This document shows positions 28,601 to 34,241 of a stretch of DNA of 64,000 bases, piece by piece. Under the pieces are notes generated by a model that saw only the letters and a program-made list of their open reading frames with translations, did not search any database and was not told the DNA's origin. The position numbers and the translations under genes were made by a program. The DNA comes from Pedobacter sp. L105 (GTDB taxonomy: Bacteria > Bacteroidota > Bacteroidia > Sphingobacteriales > Sphingobacteriaceae), in the NCBI RefSeq assembly GCF_009765875.1, contig NZ_LMUP01000008.1, forward strand, positions 301,776-365,775. Direction: 5' to 3'. Within the stretch, counting starts at the first letter, position 1; each line of letters begins with the position of its first letter.

Positions 28601-28783
28601 AGATGAGCACCAGAATATTATATACCCTCCACCACTATACGAATTACCACCACCAGTACTTACGACATCTTTAGTGAGCGTAATATTTCCTCCGGTGAAA
28701 TCATCAGAATAGGTGATGGTCTGACCAAAGGCAAGACCATATAAAAACAAAAAAGGCAGAATTAAGTAGAATTTTAGTCTCAT
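22676..28783 (-). CDS. giant T9SS-exported MBG-repeat surface protein
   Basis: A 2035-residue extracellular protein. Order of parts: signal peptide 1-20 (ending YGLAFGQ); a Gly/Ser/Thr-rich N-terminal region to about 135; a fibronectin-III-like domain to about 235; two putative-Ig domains with the GLTLSPAGVLSG type motif to about 420; another beta domain to 530; twelve MBG repeats of exactly 83 residues (531-1526); four diverged MBG-like repeats to about 1847; a cadherin-like beta domain; and a gliding-motility-type (T9SS type B) C-terminal sorting domain from LTPNGDGKNDTW to the end. Such proteins are exported by type IX secretion and act as surface adhesins. The PorP/SprF gene follows after 42 bases. 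Only two Cys residues were seen, near the N-terminus. The ligand is unknown. Confidence 0.9.
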   Translation of the reverse strand: MRLKFYLILPFLFLYGLAFGQTITYSDDFTGGNITLTKDVVSTGGGNSYSGGGYIIFWCSSVNLGDSGGGLHTGGTWVLGEVNTITCNDGGQAFYYNVSTNSTTPPTSVHGGGGWQVMNGSTPGALNLTVAGGITAPTATTVAASSILSTSAILNGSLNANGATTTATFEYSTTSATLSSGVTSVAASPASVAGGAGNTNVTYNLSTTGATTYYYRVKGVNSSGTTTGSILSFTTPAPIIVIAPATLPAPTTGVAYSSTLTSSGGIAPYTFAISAGALPAGLILTPSGVLSGIPTAGGTFNFTVTTTDASSSTGTRVYSFTVSAPTIAVTPVTLPAATAGTAYSQTITASGGTAPYTFAITSGTLPTGLTLSPAGVLSGTTTLSGTFNITVRATDNSTGTGPYFGSRSYSLTVNGPTITSGGGPLTTMSATYGTASAPAQSFTVSGANLTAGLVITPPNIAFEISKDNGTTYSSTLSLTPPVSGTVTTTTILVRLAATATVGSHSGNIVLSSSGATAVNVPTTSSTVLPAPLTITANSQTKVYGAALPTLTASYTGFVNGDNPASLTTLATLTTTASAASSVAGSPYAITASGAVDPNYTISYVAGSLSVTSAPLTITANNQTKVYGAALPTLTASYNGFVNGDTQASLTTLATLATTASAASSVAGSPYAITASGAVDPNYTISYVPGNLSVTPAPLTITANNQTKIYGAALPTLTASYSGFVNGDTQASLTTQPTLTTTATATSSVSGSPYPITASGAVSPNYTITYTPGNLSVTTAALTITADNQTKAYGAAVPTLTASYNGFVNGDTQASLTTQPTLTTTATGTSSVAGSPYPITASGAVNSNYTITYTPGNLSVTAATLTITADNQTKTYGAAVPTLTASYSGFVNGDTQASLTTQPTLTTTATATSSVAGSPYPITASGAVSTNYTITYTPGNLSVTAATLNITADNQTKTYGAAVPALTASYSGFVNGDTQASLTTQPTLTTTATVTSSVAGSPYAITASGAVDPNYTISYVPGNLSVTSAPLTITANSQTKVYGEALPTLTASYTGFVNGDTQASLTTLPTLTTTATATSSVTGSPYPITASGAVDLNYTISYVAGNLSVSAAALTITADNQTKGYGAALPALTASYSGFVNGDTQASLTTQPTLTTTATPTSSVAGSPYTITASGAVSPNYTITYTHGNLSVTTAALTITADNQTKTYGAAVPTLTASYSGFVNGDTQASLTTQPTLTTTATATSSVSGSPYPITASGAVSPNYTITYTPGNLSVTTAALTITADNQTKTYGAAVPTLTASYSGFVSGDTQASLTTQPTLTTTATATSSVAGSPYPITASGAVSPNYTITYTPGNLSVTTAALTITADNQTKIYGAAVPTLTASYSGFVNGDTQASLTTQPTLTTNATPTSSVAGSPYAITASGAVSSNYTVTYTPGNLSVTTATLTITADNQTKTYGAAVPTLTASYSGFVNGDTQASLTTQPTLTTTATPTSSVAGSPYPITVSGAADPNYNISYTAGNLSVSTSAITVTADEKSKTYGDADPALTYVITSGALASADTFTGTLTRTAGENVNTYAITQGSLALNSNYVLTYAGANLSIVKRALTITADNKTKIQGTANPPLTASYSGFVNGDTNDQLTTQPNLSTTAVLSSSANTYPITVNGAASTNYTINYVPGILTVTGSVLTVTVNNQSKVYGSTNPDLTVSYSGFINGDSEASFTTKPVVSTTATTGSAAGVYPVTVSGGSIAGYNLVYVPGSLTVTPAALTITADNKSRIYGTDNPELTLTYSGFVNGDDVTKLSSQAVATTAAVSTTAPGNYPIMVNGASSSDYTFNYVNGTLNITPLTVNSVSGLTISSGTLSPSFTAATHGYTASVDNTVSNITLKLTFDPTATAKIDGSPVTNSDPLATVSLNVGNNTILVVVTAQDGVTKNTYTLTIYRGEAAASVTATNILTPNGDGKNDTWVIQDIQLYPKNSVKVFDRAGRTVYAKNGYMNDWDGTLRGAPLAEGTYYYTVDLGPGLTKFNGFITLLRSK
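24206..27193 (-). repeat. tandem array of twelve 249-bp MBG repeats
   Basis: The coding array consists of twelve units of exactly 249 bp (2988 bp in all), each encoding a domain that runs from LTITADNQTKTYGAA through ASYSGFVNGDTQASLTT, TSSVAGSPYPITASGA and NYTITYTPGNLSV. Unit length never changes and the units differ at few positions, with some (for example units 9 and 10) nearly identical. This suggests recent duplication or gene conversion. Four further units after the array have drifted in length and sequence. Confidence 0.93.
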
Positions 28784-28843
28784 ATGATAGAATTAAACTC
28801 AGGAAAACAGTATAAAGGCAAACAGCAGTACTCAGAAACAAAA

Positions 28844-28873
28844 CATTAAAAGCTATCCCAGAACAGGATAGCT
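28844..28873 (-). terminator. terminator after the third tail-collar gene
   Basis: AGCTATCC (28851-28858) pairs with GGATAGCT (28866-28873), loop 7 bases. On the minus strand the stem is followed by TTTTAATG. It lies 32 bases past the stop of the third tail-collar gene and 68 bases before the giant gene, so the giant gene may be a separate transcription unit or receive read-through only. Confidence 0.6.
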
Positions 28874-28904
28874 CAAACCATATAGAATTACTAAAGATTA
28901 AATT

Positions 28905-29438
28905 TTATGGTCTTGGCGGAAAATTTCCGTAAAGACAGATAATAAAATTTAAAGTCAAATAAGGTTGCAAGTTGGACACAGCCAAAGGTGATGCACTACC
29001 CGCTGGTGCAATACTTGACGGATCTGCAACATCAGCAGGACTGGGAGTTGGATTAACGCCATACTTTGGGGCTCTGGATGAAGTGCCACCCAGATATCCA
29101 TTGGTAGCCGTTAATGTACCACCGCCAGCACTTGTACCGTTTAAAACATGTGTATGTGCAGGTAGGGTATTATTGTCCAGCGTATAGGCTGCTGAATTTT
29201 CGGTCTCTCCAATGTTATACGAACTAAGGCCCGGACCAGATCCGATACCTAAAGGCGCCATTCCCTGCAAATTAGGCAAGAGAAAAGTTGTGGTGCCATT
29301 GCCGCCATATAGTGTTCCTATGACTGCATATAACGTTGTATTCTGTTGAATATTTATCGTTTGTCCGTTACAAAATGCCCAATCCAAAGGGGCAAAGGTT
29401 CCTGCAAACATTCTTATTTCTCCGACATAAGGATCCAT
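28905..29438 (-). CDS. tail-collar-domain protein 3
   Basis: A 177-residue protein of the phage tail collar (microcystin-dependent protein) family. It shows YVGEIRMFAGTFAPLDWAFC at the N-terminus with the conserved Trp and Cys, the FLLPNLQGMAPLG strand-turn near residue 52, LPAHTHVLNG near residue 92 and the C-terminal LQPYLTLNFIICLYG. Compared with its two upstream neighbours it is the most diverged copy: the usual PDLRGR is NLQGMA here. No signal peptide or membrane segment is seen. Tail-collar folds form trimeric fibre parts in phages, but no other phage gene is near. It is the last of three tandem copies and is followed by a terminator. Confidence 0.85.
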   Translation of the reverse strand: MDPYVGEIRMFAGTFAPLDWAFCNGQTINIQQNTTLYAVIGTLYGGNGTTTFLLPNLQGMAPLGIGSGPGLSSYNIGETENSAAYTLDNNTLPAHTHVLNGTSAGGGTLTATNGYLGGTSSRAPKYGVNPTPSPADVADPSSIAPAGSASPLAVSNLQPYLTLNFIICLYGNFPPRP

Positions 29439-29473
29439 GAGTTATTGAGATTTTAGTTAAATAATATTTTTAA

Positions 29474-29977
29474 TTAAGACCGTTGCGGGTAAACTCCCAC
29501 CACAGCAATACAAATCGACAAACCCAGATAAGGCTGCATATTACTTACAGGCACCGAATTTCCCGTAACACCTATTGCAGGTAATGCCATTATGGCGATG
29601 GGATTACTCCCCTTAACAGCAAATTCATTATCTGTTGTAGTGGCCAATAAATTACCTGCCACAGCACCCTGATTTGCCGCTGTAGGGGTAATGGATAACC
29701 GATGAGTGTGAGCAGGCATATTAACTGCCGTGAGCGTAGTGTTGTTCACGCCGCCTGGCTGTCCTACTAAATTTGGTGATGCTGCATGCACCGGAACACG
29801 GCCACGCAGATCCGGCAGGGCGAAGCTGGTAGTACCATTGCCTCCAAACTGTGTACCTAATATTGAAAATAAGGCAGCATTCTGCTGAACGGGCAGGATG
29901 GTACCGTCGCATAATGCCCAGCCTCTTGGCACAATGCCAAAAGCAAACACTCTTAATTCTCCGATTAAAGGGTCCAT
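29474..29977 (-). CDS. tail-collar-domain protein 2
   Basis: A 167-residue member of the tail collar (microcystin-dependent protein) family. It has the N-terminal LIGELRVFAFGIVPRGWALC with the family Trp and Cys, FALPDLRGRVPVH near residue 54, MPAHTHRLSI near residue 88 and MQPYLGLSICIAVVGVYPQ at the end. It lies 10 bases after copy 1 and 35 bases before copy 3, so the three are one operon. All three share order and length of the family blocks, yet differ strongly between the HTH motif and the C-terminus, which suggests three distinct subunits of one assembly rather than simple redundancy. This last point is inference. Confidence 0.87.
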   Translation of the reverse strand: MDPLIGELRVFAFGIVPRGWALCDGTILPVQQNAALFSILGTQFGGNGTTSFALPDLRGRVPVHAASPNLVGQPGGVNNTTLTAVNMPAHTHRLSITPTAANQGAVAGNLLATTTDNEFAVKGSNPIAIMALPAIGVTGNSVPVSNMQPYLGLSICIAVVGVYPQRS

Positions 29978-29987
29978 ATTATCTTTT

Positions 29988-30527
29988 TTAGTTTTGTGAT
30001 GGGAAAATACCTACAGTTGCAATAATAAAATTCACAGCCAGATAGGGCTGAATAAGGGATACGGGAGTTGAACCTCCAGCTGAAGCGATAGCCGTTGGGC
30101 CCATGGCTACAGGAGGCGGTAGGGTCGTTTCCGGTGGCGTAACTACATTGGTCACATACACATTCCTGCTGGTTTTTGCCATCATCATATTTGTTGGATT
30201 TCCTGTAGTTGCCAAAACATCTACAGCAACTAAAGCATGAGTGTGGACCGGAAGGTTAGCTGCTGTCAGAACAACAGTTTCCGCTCCGGCTTTTTGTCCC
30301 AGCACTACCGGCGCTAACCCAGGACCTGTTCCCTTGTGTAATGGTATGCGGCCACGCAGATCGGGAACTGCAAATGTGTTTATTCCATCCCCTCCATAAA
30401 CTGTACCCAGTAGAGTGAAAAGCGCTTCATTCTGGCTGATGGGCAACAATGCGCCATTACATAGCGCCCAGTTCTGAGGTGCATAATCTCCGGCGAATAT
30501 TCTAATCTCACCAATGTAATTTTCCAT
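29988..30527 (-). CDS. tail-collar-domain protein 1
   Basis: A 179-residue tail collar (microcystin-dependent protein) family member and the first of three. Family blocks: YIGEIRIFAGDYAPQNWALC (Trp 20, Cys 23), LPISQNEALFTLLGTVYGGD, PDLRGR at residues 55-60, LPVHTH at 92-97 and LIQPYLAVNFIIATVGIFP near the end. There is no signal peptide, so if it works outside the cell it needs a non-Sec route or cell lysis. It starts 14 bases after the formyltransferase gene, forming one transcription unit. Tail-collar proteins outside prophages occur in many bacteria, and their role is poorly defined. Confidence 0.87.
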   Translation of the reverse strand: MENYIGEIRIFAGDYAPQNWALCNGALLPISQNEALFTLLGTVYGGDGINTFAVPDLRGRIPLHKGTGPGLAPVVLGQKAGAETVVLTAANLPVHTHALVAVDVLATTGNPTNMMMAKTSRNVYVTNVVTPPETTLPPPVAMGPTAIASAGGSTPVSLIQPYLAVNFIIATVGIFPSQN

Positions 30528-30541
30528 AATTATTTAATTTA

Positions 30542-31495
30542 TTATATAGTTGATAAATTTTTCACAACAACGTTTTCAAAGCAATCTCCCCTGCTGACAC
30601 CCAATGCCGCCAGCTTAAAACCGGTCATAAAACCTTCTTTAAGCCTTAAAATATTTATTCTTAAAAGTTTTTGATCTGCACACTGCACATACAATCCGCT
30701 GCTATCGGCATGTACAATGCTTCCTCCCGATACAGATGGATCTCCCGTTCCATCTACTGGGGAAACTTCCAGTATCCTGACCATCTGCTGTTTAAAAACA
30801 GTGATTGCACCATTTGCACCGGGATTACAGGCATTAACTAACTGCTCTATCTGCTCTGAGGTTTGTATATCCCATTCGAGAGCCAGATCCTCAACTCCGG
30901 GTTTTGGATAATAACTGCCTGCAACATGATCGGTAGGAACTAGTGGAATACGATCTCCCACCATCAGCTTTTCGGCAAGCTGTTTAATCATATTAAAAGC
31001 GATGGGTATGTAACGGCTATTGCAGATGCCCCAATTTTCTCCTGGTATAAAAGGTATTTCCTGCTGTGCCACCACTTCCCCGGCATCAAAACCAGCATTA
31101 ACTTTGTGAATACTGATTCCACCTGTTTGCTCCCCATTTTTTAATTGCCAAAAAATAGGGTCAGGACCTCTGTAAGCGGGTAGTAAACTAAAATGTATAT
31201 TATAAAAACCTAGAAATGGAATAGAAAACACCTCACCGGGTATCCGGTAGCTAAAGCCGCACATAAAAACTAAATCGGGCTCAATTTGATGAAGAAGGCT
31301 TAAAACTGTCGTTTTTAATTCTTCCCGTATAACCTTGCAGAATGGAATAGCCTGTTGATTACAAAAGTCTTCTATCTGAAGATTTTCACCATGTAACTTG
31401 TCTGTAGAAACCACAGCACTTAACCATCCACGGGAATAAAAATAATTGATAACAGGAAGTATCGCCAGGTGATTGGCAAATAGCACTATTTTCAT
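30542..31495 (-). CDS. stand-alone formyltransferase (Fmt/ArnA-like fold)
   Basis: The 317-residue protein has the formyltransferase catalytic triad: Asn 99 and His 101 in FYNIHFSLLPAYRG and Asp 137 in NAGFDAGEVV, with the same spacing as in methionyl-tRNA formyltransferase. A C-terminal segment (VEDLALEWDIQTSEQIEQLV) resembles the Fmt C-terminal domain. It uses 10-formyltetrahydrofolate as a donor in this family, but its acceptor is unknown. It is unlikely to be the housekeeping Fmt, because that is usually beside def or pri and its N-terminus is better conserved. It is the first gene of an operon with three tail-collar genes, so it may modify a small molecule, sugar or protein of that system. 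Confidence 0.85.
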   Translation of the reverse strand: MKIVLFANHLAILPVINYFYSRGWLSAVVSTDKLHGENLQIEDFCNQQAIPFCKVIREELKTTVLSLLHQIEPDLVFMCGFSYRIPGEVFSIPFLGFYNIHFSLLPAYRGPDPIFWQLKNGEQTGGISIHKVNAGFDAGEVVAQQEIPFIPGENWGICNSRYIPIAFNMIKQLAEKLMVGDRIPLVPTDHVAGSYYPKPGVEDLALEWDIQTSEQIEQLVNACNPGANGAITVFKQQMVRILEVSPVDGTGDPSVSGGSIVHADSSGLYVQCADQKLLRINILRLKEGFMTGFKLAALGVSRGDCFENVVVKNLSTI

Positions 31496-31518
31496 TGGAG
31501 AGCGTTCAAGTAGTAAAA

Positions 31519-31549
31519 AAAATATAACTTTTACATTGTTACCTGCAAC
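31519..31549 (-). promoter_or_regulatory. candidate promoter of the formyltransferase/tail-collar operon
   Basis: On the minus strand GTTG (31546-31549) and TATATTTT (31519-31526) are 19 bases apart. Each has one mismatch to the Bacteroidota consensus TTTG-N19-TAnnTTTG. The transcript would start about 15 bases before the formyltransferase ATG at 31495. Confidence 0.4.
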
Positions 31550-31588
31550 TTAATTAAAGTTTAACTAAAATATTGACGTTTTAGCACG

Positions 31589-31610
31589 ATGACACATCAA
31601 CATGTGTCAT
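31589..31610. promoter_or_regulatory. perfect inverted repeat, possible operator of the formyltransferase operon
   Basis: ATGACACAT (31589-31597) and ATGTGTCAT (31602-31610) are exact complements around CAAC. The element is about 40 bases upstream of the predicted -33 element. Its symmetry and length suit a dimeric regulator, but a hairpin is also possible. No regulator gene is adjacent. Confidence 0.4.
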
Positions 31611-31944
31611 ATTCCAGATCATTTATAAAACATTCTCCATAAAAGAATATGATTACGTTTATATTAAATGCACATTATTATATTTCCCACATTTTATCCG
31701 GTAGAATTATAATTAATAAAAGAATAATTATAATTACTCTCTTAATATTAATCCATCCGACTAAACCAAATAGCTATAATTCAATAATCAACTGTTTTTC
31801 CACACTAAAATCCGGCGATATGAAATACCCATTTACAGGAATAGATCTTTGCTGGGTTGAAATGAAAGTTAAGATGGATAAAACCAGATTGGCAATAAGA
31901 ATAAGGCCATACATCCCTGGCTAATGGAGGGTAATGAAAAACAA
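31611..31944. other. AT-rich gene-free stretch
   Basis: This part of the gap between two minus-strand genes holds no gene I can support. One plus-strand reading frame of 91 codons exists (31649-31924) but it is Ile/Asn/Lys-rich as expected of AT-rich noncoding DNA, and has no recognisable motif. It may include an old decayed gene. Confidence 0.6.
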
Positions 31945-31978
31945 ATAGCTAATGCGCAGTGGCCTGAGCATTAGCTAT
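31932..31978 (-). terminator. terminator of the 2-hydroxyacid dehydrogenase gene
   Basis: ATAGCTAATGC (31945-31955) and GCATTAGCTAT (31968-31978) form a perfect 11-bp stem with a 12-base loop. On the minus strand it is followed by a T-rich tail (TTTGTTTTTCATT). It lies 29 bases past the stop of the dehydrogenase gene. Confidence 0.72.
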
Positions 31979-32007
31979 CCTATATATAACAGCAAAAAAT
32001 GTACTGA

Positions 32008-32931
32008 TTACAGTTGCGCTAATTTATCGCCAAGTACTTCAGAGATCTTACGGTAAGAATCAAAAGTCCAGCCGCCAACATGTGGAGTTAGTAAAACTTT
32101 TGGAGAAGCAGCTAATTCCCGATACCAGGATTGCTCACTTAAATTAGGAAACTTTTCTGCTTCCAGTACATCTAAGCCTGCGCCAATAATCTTTCCTGTT
32201 TCCAATGCGGCCAGCACCGCTTTAGTGTTAACGATCTCTCCTCTTGCCGTATTGATAAAAAATATGTTCTTCTTAAAATGGCGTAAATACTCTTCATCTA
32301 CCATTTGTCTGGTTTCTGCTGTTAACGGAATATGAAAGCTCAGTATATCACTGTGTTTCACAATCTCTTCCATGCTGCACTCCTGGGCATAAGCATCAGA
32401 AAATCCTGTTTTATATTTATCGTAAGCGATTACTTTCACTTCAAAACCTGAAAGCTTACGGGCAAAGCTGCTGCCCATAAAACCATAACCGATAATACCT
32501 ACAGTTTTACCTTTCAGCTCCCAGCCCCTGCTCCCTTCACGGTCCCAAACACCGTTTCTGATCTCAATATCTGCCTTACGGAAATTATTCATGATGGAAA
32601 GCAATAAGCCTACCGCAAGTTCACCCAGTGCATCGCGGTTTCCTTCCGGTGCATTGATCAGCTGGATATTCTTTTCCTTTGCATAAGCCTCATCAATATT
32701 ATCCAGCCCTGCACCTGCCCTTGCCACGAATTTAAGTCCTGGCGCAGCGTCCATCAGCTCCCTGTCTATCTTAAATTTTGTACGTACTGCTATTCCTTCG
32801 TAACCTGCAATGACAGCCATAGTTTCTGCCCTGGTGATTTTAGGGAGATCATCTACATGATAACCTAACTCTTCGGCCTTCTGTTTAAATGCAGGATGTA
32901 AATCGTCAATAATTAAAATTTTACCGCTCAT
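32008..32931 (-). CDS. D-2-hydroxyacid dehydrogenase (phosphoglycerate dehydrogenase-like)
   Basis: An NAD-dependent dehydrogenase of the D-isomer 2-hydroxyacid family. The Rossmann motif GIIGYGFMGSSFARKL is near residue 148. The catalytic set is complete: Arg in NTARGEIV, Glu in LDVLEAEKF and His in TPHVGGWT. The N-terminal substrate part has VARAGAGLDNID. Length is 307 residues, short for SerA because there is no C-terminal ACT or allosteric domain. This fits the short SerA-like enzymes of Bacteroidota, but a role with glycerate, glyoxylate or another 2-oxoacid is also possible. No serC is adjacent. It starts 11 bases downstream of rsmA, so the two may be co-transcribed. Confidence 0.85.
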   Translation of the reverse strand: MSGKILIIDDLHPAFKQKAEELGYHVDDLPKITRAETMAVIAGYEGIAVRTKFKIDRELMDAAPGLKFVARAGAGLDNIDEAYAKEKNIQLINAPEGNRDALGELAVGLLLSIMNNFRKADIEIRNGVWDREGSRGWELKGKTVGIIGYGFMGSSFARKLSGFEVKVIAYDKYKTGFSDAYAQECSMEEIVKHSDILSFHIPLTAETRQMVDEEYLRHFKKNIFFINTARGEIVNTKAVLAALETGKIIGAGLDVLEAEKFPNLSEQSWYRELAASPKVLLTPHVGGWTFDSYRKISEVLGDKLAQL

Positions 32932-32942
32932 TTGATTTGTAT

Positions 32943-33725
32943 TTATTGTGAAAGCTTAGCTACCAGTTGTGTTAGTGTGATAAAATCTTCCACACTCAGT
33001 TGCTCAGCGCGCTTTTCGAAAAAGATGTTATCGTCCATTTTTACTTTAGGCAATACGCCGGATAGGGCATTACGTAAAGTCTTTCTCCGCTGGTTAAAAC
33101 CTGATTTCACCACCGACCAGAATAATTTCTCATCGCAGGGCAAAGAAACCACGTCATTACGGCTCAACCGGATCACACCCGAATTTACTTTAGGCGGCGG
33201 GTTAAATGTCCCCGGTTTTACCGTGAACAGGTAATCAATATTGTAATAGGCCTGGATCAGTACACTTAAAATCCCGTAATCCTTGGTTCCGCTTTTAGAA
33301 GCGCAGCGCTCTGCTACTTCTTTTTGAAACATGCCTACCATTTCTACAACATTATCCCGGTGTTCCAGTACCTTAAATAAAATTTGTGAAGAGATGTTGT
33401 AAGGGAAATTACCAATGATGGCAAACTTACCGGGAAAAACAGCGGTCAGGTTCATCTTTAGAAAATCCCCATTGATCAGCCTGCTGCCCATTTGAGGATA
33501 TTTATCCTTTAAAAAATTATAGGATTCTACATCAATATCGATCATATAAGTTTCCAGATCTTCCCTTTCCAGCAGGATATCTGAAAGGATTCCCATACCA
33601 GGCCCTACTTCCAGTACCTGGCGGTACTGATCGGTATGGACAAGACCGTTCACAATTTTAGCCGCAATCTTCTTATCGGTTAAAAAATGCTGTCCCAAAT
33701 GTTTTTTCGCCCTTACCAAACTCAT
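32943..33725 (-). CDS. rsmA: 16S rRNA dimethyladenosine transferase RsmA (KsgA)
   Basis: RsmA dimethylates two adjacent adenines in helix 45 near the 3' end of 16S rRNA using SAM, a late quality step of 30S assembly. The family start RAKKHLGQHFLTDKKIA, the SAM loop EVGPGMGILSD and the catalytic GNFPYNISSQ (an N-x-P-Y motif) are visible. The ATG at 33725 gives 260 residues, and the start eight codons upstream (33749) adds only charged residues, so I prefer the shorter form. AGAGGAA lies 9 bases upstream as a possible ribosome binding site. In many bacteria rsmA is near pdxA, and here pdxA is the next gene, in divergent orientation. Confidence 0.95.
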   Translation of the reverse strand: MSLVRAKKHLGQHFLTDKKIAAKIVNGLVHTDQYRQVLEVGPGMGILSDILLEREDLETYMIDIDVESYNFLKDKYPQMGSRLINGDFLKMNLTAVFPGKFAIIGNFPYNISSQILFKVLEHRDNVVEMVGMFQKEVAERCASKSGTKDYGILSVLIQAYYNIDYLFTVKPGTFNPPPKVNSGVIRLSRNDVVSLPCDEKLFWSVVKSGFNQRRKTLRNALSGVLPKVKMDDNIFFEKRAEQLSVEDFITLTQLVAKLSQ

Positions 33726-34241
33726 ATGTTCATTCCTCTTATATTCCACACCTTAAAGAAGACCATTCTTCTAAAAGCTGCAAAATAACTAAACTTTTAT
33801 GAGTTAAGCTTAAGATGACGCCGGAAAGCGGAATAAGCTTGCAGAATAACAACAAAAAGGTCTTTTACAACTATTGTCTGATCAAATTTATCAGGAAGAC
33901 CAATCTGGTTTTTGTTTGATGTGAGTTTAGTTTGATATCGATTTGTTATAATCCACGTATAGTCCACGCATAGTCCACTCATCTTCTACTGATAGAACTA
34001 ATTTAGTAGATAATGAGTGGACTATGCGTGGACTATGAGTGGTAAAAAACAAACTAATCTCAAACCCGTGACATATTAAATAAACAATTCAAAAGCCTTT
34101 GATAAGCGAGCAAACCGCAACCAGGTTATGCCTAAATTCCTTAGACCACGATCTAATTATCTATAAGCATCATTTGTTCACCCGATAAAAAGAACTGGTT
34201 ACTAATGAAAATTCTGTATTTTCGCTAAATTTTCAGTCAAA
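33726..34241. other. divergent intergenic region between rsmA and pdxA
   Basis: About 500 bases without a supported gene. Its main feature is the large inverted repeat at 33953-34042. A minus-strand frame of 61 codons (33797-33982) overlaps the repeat and has no protein-like character. The promoters of both flanking genes should be here, but I could not place them with confidence. Confidence 0.7.
33953..34042. repeat. large inverted repeat built of 11-bp sub-repeats
   Basis: Two 38-base arms (33953-33990 and 34005-34042) are complementary at 34 of 38 positions around a 14-base loop. Each arm contains the 11-bp unit ATAGTCCAC followed by GC or TC twice in tandem, after a diverged third copy. 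The RNA would form a very stable hairpin on either strand, and the units could also serve as several binding sites for one regulator. No transposase or target duplication was seen. Confidence 0.85.

Noticed and set aside
28905..30527. Prophage remnant
   Set aside because: Only collar-domain proteins occur; there is no integrase, capsid, baseplate or lysis gene, and the operon is ordinary in orientation and neighbours.
30542..31495. Housekeeping methionyl-tRNA formyltransferase
   Set aside because: The triad fits, but the gene is in a collar-protein operon, has no def neighbour and has a diverged N-terminus; I left the acceptor open.
31649..31924. Plus-strand reading frame of 91 codons in the gap before the 2-hydroxyacid dehydrogenase
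   Set aside because: The composition is that of AT-rich noncoding DNA, no motif or ribosome binding site is visible, and it is antisense to the neighbours.
33797..33982. Minus-strand frame of 61 codons between rsmA and pdxA
   Set aside because: It runs through the inverted repeat and shows no domain; the repeat alone explains the sequence.
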